A stretch of DNA of 40,585 nt from Bacillota bacterium (GTDB lineage Bacteria; Bacillota; Limnochordia; Darwinibacteriales; Darwinibacteriaceae), in contig JAAYMI010000096.1 of NCBI GenBank assembly GCA_012521465.1, positions 1 through 40,585 on the forward strand, read 5' to 3'. Shown here in pieces: positions 1 through 8,756 of the stretch. The first letter of the stretch is position 1, and each line of letters begins with the position of its first letter. The position numbers and the translations under genes are program-made. The notes under the pieces are model-generated. The model did no database searches and was not told the origin of the DNA. It saw only the letters and a program-made list of their open reading frames with translations.

Positions 1-20
1 AGGATCAAACTCTCCATTGA
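1..20 (-). rRNA. rrs: 16S ribosomal RNA, 5' end only
   Basis: The reverse complement of the first bases reads GGAGAGTTTGATCCT, the universal 16S 5' sequence (primer 27F site). The gene reads leftward off the window. Counting from the E. coli mature end puts nucleotide 1 near position 20, but the exact 5' end is inferred. It follows lysS in the same direction with its own promoter. A break inside 16S is typical of short-read contigs at repeated rRNA operons. Confidence 0.93.
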
Positions 21-136
21 TATCTCAACTTTGAGCTAATCTCTAGCTATTTGCCTCTGTCTATGACATTGGCGCACAAACTTACTTGGCTGTGATTGAT
101 TCTGTTGTTTAGTTTTCAAGGTTCAAGGCCCAAATA

Positions 137-177
137 TGTCCCATGAGAAGCCCGTTTTCAGCACCCCTCGTGGGACA
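137..177 (-). promoter_or_regulatory. rRNA leader hairpin (7-bp arms)
   Basis: TGTCCCA (137-143) and TGGGACA (171-177) are perfect inverted arms between the rRNA promoter and the 16S gene. Further downstream in the leader is CCTTGAAAACTAAACAACA, similar to leader sequence commonly seen before Firmicute rRNA genes. A role in rRNA processing or antitermination is inferred. The rest of 20-330 holds no credible gene. Confidence 0.45.
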
Positions 178-183
178 ATGTTA

Positions 184-212
184 ACTATACCACGCCTTTT
201 GACTGAAATCAA
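184..212 (-). promoter_or_regulatory. Sigma-A promoter of the rRNA operon
   Basis: On the minus strand a -35 TTGATT (207-212) and -10 TATAGT (184-189) are separated by exactly 17 bp. They lie about 165 bases upstream of the 16S 5' end and downstream of the lysS terminator, so rRNA transcription need not depend on lysS. Confidence 0.7.
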
Positions 213-330
213 GAGCCGAATTTTGACAAGTACAGGCGGCCTGAGGTCAAGACGGCGGATATCTTGATTTTATCTCTCATTTCCTCTGAATATCTCGTCT
301 ATACATCCGAAAGAATCCGATCCCGCATAG

Positions 331-367
331 AAAAAGCCCGCCTGCGGCGGACATGGCCAAGGCGGGC
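331..367 (-). terminator. Rho-independent terminator after lysS
   Basis: An 8-bp GC-rich stem (GCCCGCCT 336-343 with AGGCGGGC 360-367) is followed on the minus strand by a T5 run (331-335). It begins about 10 bases past the lysS stop and separates lysS from the rRNA promoter. Confidence 0.8.
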
Positions 368-376
368 GGTGTATCC

Positions 377-1879
377 TTAGCGAGGACGCATATGTGGGAA
401 CAAGAGCACGTCTCGAATCGACGGCGAGTCTGTCAGGAGCATCACCAGACGATCAATGCCGATCCCCAGGCCACCTGCGGGCGGCATACCGTACTCCAGA
501 GCCCTGATGAAATCAGAGTCCATCATGTGGGCTTCCTCATCACCTTTGTCTCGCTGCTCCATCTGCTTGCGGAAGCGCTCCTCTTGATCGATGGGATCAT
601 TGAGTTCAGTGAACCCATTCGCAACTTCCCAGGTGACGATAAAGGGCTCAAATCGATCTGTTAGGTTAGGGTTGTCCTTCTTGCGTTTAGCCAAGGGGCT
701 AACCTCTACAGTATGATCAGTAATGAAGATGGGCTGAATGAGCCGCGGCTCTACGAACTCGTCAAAGAACTCCTCCACGATCTGCCCATAAGTGGCGTTC
801 TCCGGCACTGCCAACCGCTTTTCTTTAGCTAACTGGCGGGCCTGCTCGTCGGTAAGCCCAGTTAGGTCCACGCCGGCATACTCCCGAATGGCCTCCAGCA
901 TAGGCTTGCGCGGCCACGGAGGCGTCAAGTCGATCTCCTGGCCTTGAAAGACTATCTTAGTAGAACCCACCACCTCTTGGGCTATGTGGGCAAAGATCTC
1001 TTCTGTGAGCTTCATCATGTCGTTGGCATCGCCGTACGCTTGATAAATCTCACACGAGGTGTATTCAGGGTTATGCTTCGTTGAGATACCCTCATTCCGG
1101 AAGTTCTTGCCAATCTCGTAGACTTTGTCAAAGCCACCGACCAGCAGCCGTTTGAGGTACAGCTCGGGGGCAATCCGCATGTAGAGGTCCATGTCCAGCG
1201 CATTGTGGTGAGTGACAAACGGCCGGGCATTTGCGCCACCGGCTATCGTGTTGAGCATAGGTGTTTCGACTTCGATGAAACCCCGTTCGTTGAGGAACTC
1301 ACGCAGGCACTGGATGATCTTGCTGCGCTTGCGAAAGACTTCCCGGACTTCCGGATTCACAATCAGGTCCACGTACCGCTGCCGGTAACGGAGATCAACA
1401 TCCTTAAGGCCGTGCCACTTGTCAGGCAGAGGCCGTAGCGATTTGGCGAGAAGCTTGAGCGTCTCTACCTCAACACTGATCTGCCCCCGTTTGGTACGGA
1501 AAATGGTGCCTGAGACGCCTACTATGTCGCCAATGTCCAACTCGGTAGCGAACCTATAGGCCTCCTCACCCATGGTGTCTATACGCAAATACAGCTGGAT
1601 CCGGCCCGATGAGTCCATGAGGTCGGAGAAACTCGCCTTCCCATGGGTGCGAAATGACATCAGGCGTCCAGCGATGACCGTTTTTTGCCCTTCCAAGGAA
1701 TCAAAATTGTCGATAATATCTTGGGCATAATGAGTGCGCTCAAACTTCTCACCAAAGGGATCGATCCCTGCTTCGTACAGCGCCTGCAGCTTGCTGCGGC
1801 GGATTGCGAGAAGTTCATTCAGTTCCTCTCGTTGTTCCTCCAGCTGTTCCTCCATCAGCTCATCGTGGTGATCCTTCAC
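377..1879 (-). CDS. lysS: Lysyl-tRNA synthetase, class II
   Basis: Charges tRNA-Lys with lysine in the cytoplasm. The 500-residue length fits the family. A charged N-terminal helix (about 1-35) precedes the OB-fold anticodon domain, then the class II catalytic core: motif 2 around FRNEGIS with HNPEYTSCE, and motif 3 GIGIDRL in the last 32 residues. I chose the GTG at 1879, seven bases after GGGAGG; an ATG five codons upstream would contain that ribosome site. It lies 28 bases downstream of greA, as in many Firmicutes, probably co-transcribed from the greA promoter, and ends at a clear terminator before the rRNA operon. Confidence 0.97.
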   Translation of the reverse strand: MKDHHDELMEEQLEEQREELNELLAIRRSKLQALYEAGIDPFGEKFERTHYAQDIIDNFDSLEGQKTVIAGRLMSFRTHGKASFSDLMDSSGRIQLYLRIDTMGEEAYRFATELDIGDIVGVSGTIFRTKRGQISVEVETLKLLAKSLRPLPDKWHGLKDVDLRYRQRYVDLIVNPEVREVFRKRSKIIQCLREFLNERGFIEVETPMLNTIAGGANARPFVTHHNALDMDLYMRIAPELYLKRLLVGGFDKVYEIGKNFRNEGISTKHNPEYTSCEIYQAYGDANDMMKLTEEIFAHIAQEVVGSTKIVFQGQEIDLTPPWPRKPMLEAIREYAGVDLTGLTDEQARQLAKEKRLAVPENATYGQIVEEFFDEFVEPRLIQPIFITDHTVEVSPLAKRKKDNPNLTDRFEPFIVTWEVANGFTELNDPIDQEERFRKQMEQRDKGDEEAHMMDSDFIRALEYGMPPAGGLGIGIDRLVMLLTDSPSIRDVLLFPHMRPR

Positions 1880-1907
1880 TGCATTACCTCCCATGTCACT
1901 GGGCTGC

Positions 1908-2387
1908 TTACCTAGATACCTTCACAATCTCGTACTGGAGCACGCCATCGAGCACCTCTACCTGTACGACATCTCCTGGTCGCTTGCCCATTATTGCCTT
2001 CCCTACGGGGGACTCATTGCTGATTTTAGCCTCAATGGGATCCGCTTCTGCAGAACCGACGATCTGGTATTCATATTCTTCGGAAGTCTGTAAATCCCGC
2101 AGTACGACTTTCCTTCCTAAAGTAATAACGCCATCTTCTTGCCCATCATCTTGTACGATTATCTTGGCGTTGCGCAGCATCTTCTCCAGCGTTATGATCC
2201 GGCCTTCGATAAATGCTTGCTCGTTCTTGGCGTCATCATACTCCGAATTCTCGGTAATATCCCCAAACTCAAGTGCTTCTTTGATCCGCTGCGCCACCTC
2301 ACGGCGCTTGACCGTTTTGAGAAGTTCTAGTTCCCCTTCAAGCTTCTTGAGTCCTTCGGGCGTAAGCAAGACTTCCTTACCATTCAT
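1908..2387 (-). CDS. greA: Transcription elongation factor GreA
   Basis: Rescues backtracked RNA polymerase by stimulating transcript cleavage. The 159-residue product has the usual N-terminus ([18 protein letters not shown]), the coiled-coil arm with acidic residues at its tip (about 40-50, [12 protein letters not shown]), and the C-terminal FKBP-like domain ending in [14 protein letters not shown]. The ATG at 2387 was preferred over one 24 bases upstream because AAAGGAG sits 11 bases before it and family proteins begin there. First gene of a greA-lysS operon behind a near-consensus promoter, with a roughly 127-base leader. Confidence 0.96.
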   Translation of the reverse strand: MNGKEVLLTPEGLKKLEGELELLKTVKRREVAQRIKEALEFGDITENSEYDDAKNEQAFIEGRIITLEKMLRNAKIIVQDDGQEDGVITLGRKVVLRDLQTSEEYEYQIVGSAEADPIEAKISNESPVGKAIMGKRPGDVVQVEVLDGVLQYEIVKVSR

Positions 2388-2520
2388 ACGGCTCCTGTCT
2401 CCTTTTCCCATTAGTAACAGGCAGACTACTTACTCCGTGGCTTCGTGAGCATCAACGTTAATATGGCTGTGACCATCCAAAAATATGCTCGTGAAAACCA
2501 TCCCCAATGTTGCTTAATCT

Positions 2521-2549
2521 ATTATAAGGAACTAGATCAGGGGTGTCAA
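2521..2549 (-). promoter_or_regulatory. Consensus sigma-A promoter of greA-lysS
   Basis: A perfect TTGACA (-35, 2544-2549), 17-bp spacer and perfect TATAAT (-10, 2521-2526) lie on the minus strand. Predicted start near 2514 gives a leader of about 127 bases before greA, longer than needed for a ribosome site. Confidence 0.88.
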
Positions 2550-2568
2550 GAACTCCCAAGGCTTGGCC

Positions 2569-3480
2569 CTAGGCCCGAAGATCTTCAATGCGCGGCTTGA
2601 AACCGACCTTGTCGAGCATGCCGAGATAATCTGCTGGTGTGATAGCTGAAAGTGGTTTATCCAACAGCGCCACCAGAAGCGCTTCCATTACGTTCGTGCC
2701 AAAGGAGCGCCCGTTGATATTAGGCGTAGTGGTGACCAGTTTAGCTACGCCCCGTTCCCGCAGGAAGCTGACGTCGTCTTTCGTAACAGTATTTGTGATT
2801 ATCTTCTTCCCATCAAGGCGCTCCGGCATATACTTGCGAATTAGATGGAAGTCGCCGGCTATCACATCGGCCCACTGGTAGTACTTGGCGAATTTCTCCT
2901 TATTGGGCTGCTCCTCTTGCTTCTCCCCAATAGGGTACAGCATCTTGAACGGCAGCTGCACCACCAACGGTGCGGCAACCCTTACCACCCGGTCCAGGGC
3001 CTTCATGCTGTATATAGGGAAAGGCAGGCCGAGGATGAACATGAGATCGCCGTACAACACCTCTGCGCCTGTGTGCTGCAGTGCTTCAGCCATACCAAAC
3101 CGGTCTACAGCGCAGGTTAGGAGAACGCGCTTGCCAGGGAAGAACTCTGGGTCCGTTTCGGCCAAATACTCAATGGTGCGCCTCTCCAGCGTGTTCTTGA
3201 GACCAGACCCATCAACGATGGGCGACTTCTGCGCTGCCCGGGCGATTTTCTTACCTTCCCGCAAGATATAGCGGCGGTTCCCTCCAACCAAGTAGAGGTC
3301 GATCCCGCCCATACCGAAGGCTGCTACCTTGCCGTCAAGATCGCGGATCAAATCGATAGCTCTGCCGATATCCCCGTCGGTCCCGATCCGCTCGATGGAA
3401 AACTCTTCGCCGCAGAGCTGCACAACAGCCTGATTGTCCCTTTTCGACGATCCAATGCTGACACTGACTACTCTTCTCAT
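2569..3480 (-). CDS. Rossmann-type dehydrogenase-like protein (quinate dehydrogenase-like)
   Basis: 303 residues, cytoplasmic, with no membrane segment. It begins with a beta strand (RRVVSVSIGSS), has a glycine-rich stretch (AAFGMGGIDLYLVGG, about 52-66) and a second nucleotide-binding-like strand and turn (KRVLLTCAVDRFGMAEAL, about 117-134). From memory, relatives in Peptococcaceae carry the name quinate 5-dehydrogenase, but nothing nearby belongs to quinate or shikimate metabolism, so the substrate is open. Its ATG overlaps the stop of the upstream HTH gene (ATGA) and has AAGGGG before it, so the two are translationally coupled. I regard the fold as likely and the function as unknown. Confidence 0.6.
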   Translation of the reverse strand: MRRVVSVSIGSSKRDNQAVVQLCGEEFSIERIGTDGDIGRAIDLIRDLDGKVAAFGMGGIDLYLVGGNRRYILREGKKIARAAQKSPIVDGSGLKNTLERRTIEYLAETDPEFFPGKRVLLTCAVDRFGMAEALQHTGAEVLYGDLMFILGLPFPIYSMKALDRVVRVAAPLVVQLPFKMLYPIGEKQEEQPNKEKFAKYYQWADVIAGDFHLIRKYMPERLDGKKIITNTVTKDDVSFLRERGVAKLVTTTPNINGRSFGTNVMEALLVALLDKPLSAITPADYLGMLDKVGFKPRIEDLRA

Positions 3481-4010
3481 CGTACGACCCCTTTGATCGT
3501 AGTAATCAAATCTTCGAGCTGCTTGGGCTGAATGTATACGTCCTGGGTGATGGGCGACTCACCGATCTCAAAGCCGATTACCTTATCGCCCAAGATAGCT
3601 TCTGCTAGCTTGATGCGCATATCGGAACCGATCATCACAACGTTGTCAAAAGCGCGCATTTCCGACATGAGCTCCATCAGCCAATTCAGGAGATCATATC
3701 CACTCATGCTTTCGATAAACTTCCAGCGCTCAGCGTCGGTCAGGAGAAAGGTATACTCCACGCCCATGTTCGCGCACACATCGTTCAGTTCCTCCGTGTT
3801 AGCGATGGGGAAGCCGATTACGGCCAAGGAACCGCCTTTGCGGACCTCAGCCATGGTTTCCAGCCGCGACACAAAAGTGCGGTCACAGCCTACCCGGTTG
3901 GCTACTTCCTGCTGCGAGAGACCGGAAGCTCGCAGGGTGAAGATCCGCTCCAGCACACGCACTGCTTTCTCTTGACTGATGAGCTTGTCGCCTATGCGAT
4001 AGAACTCCAT
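3477..4010 (-). CDS. Helix-turn-helix regulator with a C-terminal unknown domain
   Basis: 177 residues. Residues about 18-55 form a helix-turn-helix of the Xre/Cro kind (LRASGLSQQEVANRVGCDRTFVSRLE). The rest (about 58-177) alternates strands and helices (GGSLAVIGFPIA, NVVMIGSDMRIKLAEAILGD) and looks like a sensor domain; no ligand motif is recognisable. The ATG at 4010 has a GCGGTGA-type site. It has its own promoter at 4051-4079 and is followed by the dehydrogenase-like gene with a 4-base overlap. Regulation of its own two-gene operon in response to a metabolite handled by the partner is inferred. Confidence 0.7.
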   Translation of the reverse strand: MEFYRIGDKLISQEKAVRVLERIFTLRASGLSQQEVANRVGCDRTFVSRLETMAEVRKGGSLAVIGFPIANTEELNDVCANMGVEYTFLLTDAERWKFIESMSGYDLLNWLMELMSEMRAFDNVVMIGSDMRIKLAEAILGDKVIGFEIGESPITQDVYIQPKQLEDLITTIKGVVR

Positions 4011-4050
4011 CCAGCATCACCGCCGTCATGTGCACACTTTGTTCACGTCA

Positions 4051-4079
4051 ATTGTAGCAAATTGGTGTAAAGGGTACAA
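4051..4079 (-). promoter_or_regulatory. Sigma-A promoter of the HTH/dehydrogenase-like pair
   Basis: Minus-strand TTGTAC (-35, 4074-4079), 17-bp spacer, TACAAT (-10, 4051-4056) preceded by TGC, an extended -10. It lies about 40 bases upstream of the HTH start, beyond the end of dusB. Confidence 0.7.
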
Positions 4080-4102
4080 TAGCCATTTTGTCCACAAACG
4101 GG

Positions 4103-5041
4103 CTATTTTTCCGGGAGAAGCTTCACAAGCAGTCCCCGCACCTCTTCCATGGAGGCGGCTGTATTCAGCTGCCTCCGGATCTCAGCGGAATGCGGAATTC
4201 CTTTGAGATACCATGCGAGGTGGGGACGCATCTCCTTAATCGCACGCTGTACCCCATCGTAACTAGCTTTCAATTCTAAGTGACGCCAGGCAACTCCGAT
4301 CCGTTCTGCAATTGTGGGGGGCGGCGGTATCACCTCGCCCCGCAGAGCCGCCTGCACATCGCGAAAGATCCATGGATTGCCTTGGGCACCGCGGCCAATT
4401 GCAACATGGGAGCATCCTGTCTCCTCCAGCATCCGCAGAGCGTCTGCCGCACTGAAAACATCGCCGTTGCCCACCACCGGGACTGAGCAGGCCTGCACAA
4501 CACGCCTAATCCAAGTCCAATCGGCCTTACCCGCGTAAAACTGGTCCCGCGTGCGGGCATGTATTGTAATCCAGTGGGCTCCTGCGTCTGCTGCCCGCTG
4601 CGCGACCTCCACACAGTTGATAGAGTGCTTGTCCCAGCCCAATCTGATCTTAGCGGTCACAGGAACGGTTGAGACCCTGACCACTGCTGCTACAATTTCT
4701 TCCAGCAGCTTGGGTTCTCGCATGAGGGCGGCGCCATCTCCGTTCTTTACGATCTTAGGTGTCGGACAGCCGAAGTTGAGATCAAGCATCTCCGGCTGGC
4801 AGTGTTCCAGAACAATCTGAGCGGCCTCTGCCATTACCTCGGGCTTGTGCCCGAACAGCTGTATGGCCACGGGCCGTTCTGCCTCTTCTGTGGTCAGCAT
4901 CTGCACAGTGCGCTTGTTGCCGAAGACAAGTGCTTGCGCGGAAATCATTTCGCTCACGACCAAGTCCGCGCCATACTCTCTGGCAATAAGGCGGAATGCC
5001 AGGTCAGTGACGCCTGCCATGGGCGCTAGGAAGACTCCCAA
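4103..5041 (-). CDS. dusB: tRNA-dihydrouridine synthase, DusB type
   Basis: Reduces uridines in the tRNA D-loop using FMN and NADPH. The 312-residue protein starts with the FMN-barrel signature LAPMAGVTD (about 5-13) and contains NFGCPTPKIVKNGDGAAL with the catalytic cysteine near residue 92, then HARTRDQFYAGKADW and the phosphate-binding VVGNGDV and AIGRGAQGNPW motifs. The TTG at 5041 is chosen because GGAAGGAGG ends seven bases before it; a longer TTG start would contain that site. It stands alone between the rpmE terminator and the HTH gene, and probably depends on read-through or a promoter I could not identify. Confidence 0.93.
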   Translation of the reverse strand: MGVFLAPMAGVTDLAFRLIAREYGADLVVSEMISAQALVFGNKRTVQMLTTEEAERPVAIQLFGHKPEVMAEAAQIVLEHCQPEMLDLNFGCPTPKIVKNGDGAALMREPKLLEEIVAAVVRVSTVPVTAKIRLGWDKHSINCVEVAQRAADAGAHWITIHARTRDQFYAGKADWTWIRRVVQACSVPVVGNGDVFSAADALRMLEETGCSHVAIGRGAQGNPWIFRDVQAALRGEVIPPPPTIAERIGVAWRHLELKASYDGVQRAIKEMRPHLAWYLKGIPHSAEIRRQLNTAASMEEVRGLLVKLLPEK

Positions 5042-5061
5042 CGCTGATCCTCCTTCCAAAT

Positions 5062-5085
5062 AAAAAAAGCAGGGTACACCCCTGC
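5062..5085 (-). terminator. Rho-independent terminator after rpmE
   Basis: Stem GCAGGG (5069-5074) and CCCTGC (5080-5085) with a 5-base loop is followed on the minus strand by T7 (5062-5068). It lies 20 bases past the rpmE stop and just before the dusB ribosome site. Confidence 0.9.
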
Positions 5086-5104
5086 ATGTATCAAAATATA
5101 GAGC

Positions 5105-5311
5105 TTACTTCTTCAAATTGTACTTCTCCAGGAACCGCTCGACGCGTCCACCGGTCTGGGTGACAGTCTGCCGCTGACCAGTATAGAATGGGTGACATTC
5201 TGAACAGACTTCTACTCTGATCTGGGGCTTAGTAGAACGTGTCTCGAACGTGGCTCCGCAAGCGCAAGTTACTACACTCTTACCGTACTTAGGATGGATA
5301 TTGGCCTGCAT
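5105..5311 (-). CDS. rpmE: Ribosomal protein L31, zinc-binding form
   Basis: 68-residue large-subunit protein. It begins [10 protein letters not shown] and carries the zinc-binding cysteines CACG (about 16-18) and [10 protein letters not shown] (about 36-39), so it is the zinc-containing paralogue rather than the C-minus form. The ATG at 5311 is taken instead of a GTG three codons earlier because GAGGTG precedes it at normal spacing. It has its own promoter inside a striking inverted repeat and its own terminator, so it is a single-gene unit, placed downstream of rho and a peptidase gene as in many Firmicutes. Confidence 0.96.
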   Translation of the reverse strand: MQANIHPKYGKSVVTCACGATFETRSTKPQIRVEVCSECHPFYTGQRQTVTQTGGRVERFLEKYNLKK

Positions 5312-5334
5312 TCTCTTCACCTCACTCTCATTGC

Positions 5335-5373
5335 GGACTGACCAAGGGCCATTATATCACAAGTGGTCAGTCC
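5335..5373. repeat. 10-bp perfect inverted repeat framing the rpmE -10 box
   Basis: GGACTGACCA (5335-5344) and TGGTCAGTCC (5364-5373) are perfect 10-bp arms 19 bases apart. In the rpmE direction one arm fills the spacer just after the -35 hexamer and the other covers the predicted transcription start, with TATAAT between them. This suits a two-site operator. In read-through RNA it would also form a hairpin, but no T-run follows, so it is not a terminator. Confidence 0.75.
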
Positions 5374-5379
5374 AGGCAA
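5351..5379 (-). promoter_or_regulatory. Sigma-A promoter of rpmE
   Basis: TTGCCT (-35, 5374-5379), 17-bp spacer and perfect TATAAT (-10, 5351-5356) with an extended TGA. Predicted start near 5344, about 33 bases before the rpmE ATG. Confidence 0.8.
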
Positions 5380-5385
5380 CGGAAA

Positions 5386-6495
5386 CTATTTCAGATACAA
5401 CTGCGGATTCACGGGGTTATTTCTATATCTAATCTCGAAATGGACGTGCGGTCCAGTTGAGTTACCAGTATTGCCGCTGTACGCTACAATCTGGCCGCGG
5501 GATACTTGCTGCCCTACCTTCACGTTCACCCTGGAGTTGTGGGCATAACGGGTTTCCACGCCATTACCGTGGTCAATGATGACCAGAATGCCATAGCCGC
5601 CGTTCCACCCAGCATAGGTGACACGCCCATCAGCTGCTGCCCGCACCGGGGTCCCGGTATTCACCGCAATATCCAGCCCGTTGTGCATTCTTCCCCAACG
5701 AGGTCCAAACTTCGACGAGATCCGCCCACTGACGGGCCAGTCAAAACTCTTCTGCAGCTGCCCGTTTACAACCAGAGCGTCGCTCCGCAGCACCCTAGTA
5801 GCGCCAGGAATGATCAGCTTTGTCTTGGGTTGAATGCGGGACGGATCAGCGATGGAATTGACAGCGACGATCTCATCTACAGACACTTTATAGCGCTGCG
5901 CGATCTCCCACAGGCTTTCCCCGGATGCTACTTCGTGCAGAACGCCCTTCACAGTAAGGATCTCAAGCTTCTGACCCACTTTCAGCCGATTGGGATTGCT
6001 CAAATCATTGGCAGAGACAATACTGTCAACGGTGATGCCATAGGCCTGGGCAATATCCCACAGGGTTTCGCCAGCTTGAACCGTATGCACTAATACAGTT
6101 GGCTTTTTCTGGGCTTCTGCGGGCTGCGGCTTGGGCGGCTCGGCTGCAGGTGGTTCCACTGTAGTCTGCTGCGCCGCCTGCTGCGGTTCAGTCTGTGATT
6201 GAGCGGAGGCGGTGCGGTCAGCAGGGTCCTCAGAGCGCTGTGAATCGATCACGGCCGCCGGTTCAGAGGCATACCCCGTAAGACCATCAATGGAAATAGC
6301 ATAGATGGCTGATTCATCGATCTCTTCCGGCTCAAACCGCAGATCATCTATGTAGACAAACATAAAGCTTTCCATATCCCAATCGCTGCCGCCAATGTGC
6401 AGGCGCGTATCCATGCGGCCTAGAACCCCGAAGCTCAATAACGCCACCAAGGCTAGGAGTATGAAAAATCTATTGCGTGCTTGGCGCCGGTGCAT
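5386..6495 (-). CDS. Membrane-anchored LysM/M23 cell-wall endopeptidase
   Basis: 369 residues. A basic N-terminus and one membrane segment (about 9-26) are followed by an unrecognised extracellular stretch, a proline/glutamine-rich linker (about 95-132), two LysM peptidoglycan-binding repeats (about 136-180 and 186-229), and a C-terminal peptidase M23 domain (about 255-369). Zinc ligands are visible as HNGLD (H271, D275) and HVH (H350, H352), with H319 in YAHN. It probably cuts peptide cross-links outside the membrane. GGAGGA precedes the ATG. It lies 62 bases downstream of rho and is probably the last gene of that transcript. A SpoIIQ-like sporulation role is possible but unproven. Confidence 0.9.
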   Translation of the reverse strand: MHRRQARNRFFILLALVALLSFGVLGRMDTRLHIGGSDWDMESFMFVYIDDLRFEPEEIDESAIYAISIDGLTGYASEPAAVIDSQRSEDPADRTASAQSQTEPQQAAQQTTVEPPAAEPPKPQPAEAQKKPTVLVHTVQAGETLWDIAQAYGITVDSIVSANDLSNPNRLKVGQKLEILTVKGVLHEVASGESLWEIAQRYKVSVDEIVAVNSIADPSRIQPKTKLIIPGATRVLRSDALVVNGQLQKSFDWPVSGRISSKFGPRWGRMHNGLDIAVNTGTPVRAAADGRVTYAGWNGGYGILVIIDHGNGVETRYAHNSRVNVKVGQQVSRGQIVAYSGNTGNSTGPHVHFEIRYRNNPVNPQLYLK

Positions 6496-6557
6496 TGTAG
6501 TTCCTCCTCAGCACATACCTACAACAGACATCCTTCGACAAGGATTGCCAATTTCCT

Positions 6558-7829
6558 TTACCTGTTTCGTACATTTTCGGCGAAAGAGGATGTCCGGATT
6601 AACTCGACCAATTCCGCATTGGTCTTAGTTTTGCTCAACCGCTCAAGTAATAATTCCAAAGTTTCTACGGGTCCAAGGGACGCCATTGCTTTTCGCAGCA
6701 GCCACGATGCATCGAGCTCGGCGCTGGTCATAAGCAGCTCCTCTTTCCGCGTTCCGGACTTTTCCACGTCAATTGCCGGGAAAAGCCGGCGTTCAGCAAG
6801 TTTGCGGTCGAGATGCAGCTCCATGTTACCCGTTCCTTTAAATTCTTCGTAGATAACATCGTCCATCCGACTGCCGGTTTCGATCAACGCCGTAGCCAGA
6901 ATTGTCAGACTGCCCTGCTCCTCCAGCTTGCGGGCGGCACCAAAGAAGCGTTTGGGACGGTGGAGCGCGGCAGGATCCACTCCGCCAGAAAGCGTCCGAC
7001 CACTTGGGGGAACTACTAGATTGTGAGCCCGTGCCAACCTGGTAATGCTGTCTAGTAAGATAACGACATCCTTCCCCGATTCTACCAGCCGCTTTGCCCT
7101 GTTGAGAACAATATCCGCGACGCGCACGTGATTCTCAGGCGGAAGATCAAAGGTAGAGCTGATTACCTCACCGTCGACGGAACGCTCCATATCTGTAACT
7201 TCTTCAGGCCGTTCGTCAATTAACAGCACAATGATCTCGATCTCGGGGTAATTTTCACTAATGGCATTAGCAATCTTCTTCAAAACGGTTGTCTTGCCGG
7301 CTTTAGGCGGTGCCACGATTAAACCGCGCTGCCCCATGCCAAGAGGAGCCAAGAGGTCAATCAGGCGAGTGGTATAGTCGTGTGATGTTGTCTCGAGATA
7401 GACTCGCTGTTTGGGGTAAATCGGGGTAAGGTCATCGAAACACGGTCGTTTGGGAGCTAGTTCTGGGTCGAGCAGATTAATGGCAAGAACCTTGAGCAGT
7501 GCGTAGTAGCGTTCGCCTTCCTTGGGGGGTCTTACCTGGCCGAGGATTTCATCGCCTGTCCGCATGGAGAAGCGGCGGATTTGCGAAGGAGATACGTACA
7601 CGTCGTCTTGCCCTGGAGTGTAATTGTCAAGTCGCAGAAAGCCGAAACCGTCGGGCATTATTTCCAGAATCCCACTGATGAAAAGCAGTCCTTCACGTTC
7701 AGTTTCTGCTTTGAGAATCTGGATGATCAAGTCCTTCTTCCGCAGTTTGGTGAACCCGGTGAGGCCCATCTCCCGTGCAATATCCTGCAGCTCAGAACCT
7801 GTCTTAGATTCTAATTGTGCAATGTTCAA
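6558..7829 (-). CDS. rho: Transcription termination factor Rho
   Basis: Hexameric RNA helicase that ends transcription. 423 residues: N-terminal Rho-N helix bundle (about 1-45), cold-shock-like RNA-binding domain (about 48-125, with GFGFLR), then the RecA-type ATPase with Walker [10 protein letters not shown] (about 173-181), Walker [12 protein letters not shown], the Q-loop around [15 protein letters not shown] and the R-loop around [10 protein letters not shown] place the start at TTG 7829, seven bases after AAGGTGG; longer versions would run back into fba. It sits between fba and the M23 peptidase gene, a common Firmicute arrangement. Confidence 0.96.
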   Translation of the reverse strand: MNIAQLESKTGSELQDIAREMGLTGFTKLRKKDLIIQILKAETEREGLLFISGILEIMPDGFGFLRLDNYTPGQDDVYVSPSQIRRFSMRTGDEILGQVRPPKEGERYYALLKVLAINLLDPELAPKRPCFDDLTPIYPKQRVYLETTSHDYTTRLIDLLAPLGMGQRGLIVAPPKAGKTTVLKKIANAISENYPEIEIIVLLIDERPEEVTDMERSVDGEVISSTFDLPPENHVRVADIVLNRAKRLVESGKDVVILLDSITRLARAHNLVVPPSGRTLSGGVDPAALHRPKRFFGAARKLEEQGSLTILATALIETGSRMDDVIYEEFKGTGNMELHLDRKLAERRLFPAIDVEKSGTRKEELLMTSAELDASWLLRKAMASLGPVETLELLLERLSKTKTNAELVELIRTSSFAENVRNR

Positions 7830-7878
7830 AAGTTCACCACCTTTAGGCTGGGGGAGGGATAGTCCCTCCCCATATATC

Positions 7879-8727
7879 TTATGCTTTTCCAGCAGAACCA
7901 AACAGTCTCATTTTGGCTCGAACAACGTCTTTCATGGCTGCCTTAGCGGGACCTAGGATCTTGCGGGGATCGATCTCGTTCGGATGCTCCTTCAAGAAGT
8001 CCGCGATAGCCTTCGCAAATGCAACCCGCAGCTCGGTATCGATGTTAATCTTCGACACATACTGCCGGGCCACGGCGATGGCCTCATCAGGCACACCCGA
8101 TGCACCATGGAGCACCAAGGGGACATCCGTCTTGCGCCTAATCTCTCTCAAGCGATCAAAATCCAGCTTGGGCTCGCCCTTGTACAGGCCGTGAGCGGTA
8201 CCAATTGCGACGGCCAGGGCATCACACTGTGTGCGCTCGACAAATTCTGCTGCCTCATCGGGATCAGTAAAGGCAGCGTCTCGCTCAGAAACCACGATGT
8301 CATCTTCCACGCCGCCGATCTTGCCCAGTTCGGCCTCTACCGATACATTGTTGGGGTGAGCAACTTCGACAACTTTCTGGACAACGGCAATGTTCTCTTC
8401 AAAAGGCAGCTGCGACCCATCGATCATAACTGCTGTGAAACCATTGCGGATGCACTGCACTACTTGGGAAAAGCTCGTGCCGTGATCAAGGTTCAGCGCC
8501 ACAGGAACCGATACTCTCTCGGCGGCTATCTTGGCCAAACCAGCTATGTACTCTATACCCGCGTACTTGATGGCCCCCTGACTTGCCTGGATAATCACAG
8601 GGGAACGCTCTTCCTCAGCGGCCTCAATAATCGCCTGGACAATCTCCATATTGTTCAAGTTAAAAGCTCCTACGGCGTAGCCGCCTTGCCGGGCAGCTTG
8701 CAGTATCTCTCGGCCAGAAACTAACAA
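7879..8727 (-). CDS. fba: Class II fructose-1,6-bisphosphate aldolase
   Basis: Zinc-dependent cleavage of fructose-1,6-bisphosphate into two triose phosphates in glycolysis, and the reverse in gluconeogenesis. The 282-residue length fits the family. Visible metal and catalytic residues: D81 and H82 in NLDHG, the acidic pair in VEAELG (E131, E133), H179 in GTAHGLYKG and H207 in VLHGASG. The start is TTG at 8727, eight bases after AAGGAGGT. It lies in a run of closely spaced genes (unknown zinc-ribbon protein, fba, rho) and is probably co-transcribed with them. Confidence 0.97.
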   Translation of the reverse strand: MLVSGREILQAARQGGYAVGAFNLNNMEIVQAIIEAAEEERSPVIIQASQGAIKYAGIEYIAGLAKIAAERVSVPVALNLDHGTSFSQVVQCIRNGFTAVMIDGSQLPFEENIAVVQKVVEVAHPNNVSVEAELGKIGGVEDDIVVSERDAAFTDPDEAAEFVERTQCDALAVAIGTAHGLYKGEPKLDFDRLREIRRKTDVPLVLHGASGVPDEAIAVARQYVSKINIDTELRVAFAKAIADFLKEHPNEIDPRKILGPAKAAMKDVVRAKMRLFGSAGKA

Positions 8728-8756
8728 TAAAGTCTACCTCCTTCAAATAAGAAAAG

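Noticed and set aside
1804-2448. 214-codon plus-strand open frame, very Ser/Thr-rich
   Set aside because: Antisense to greA and lysS; the Ser/Thr bias is what the complement of Glu/Lys/Asp-rich coding gives.
6530-6545. ATCCTT/AAGGAT hairpin between rho and the M23 gene as a terminator
   Set aside because: Six A/T-rich pairs and no T-run; more likely only a minor mRNA structure.
7984-8724. 246-codon plus-strand open frame
   Set aside because: It lies fully antisense to fba, has no ribosome site, and its translation has no recognisable domain; fba has all catalytic residues.
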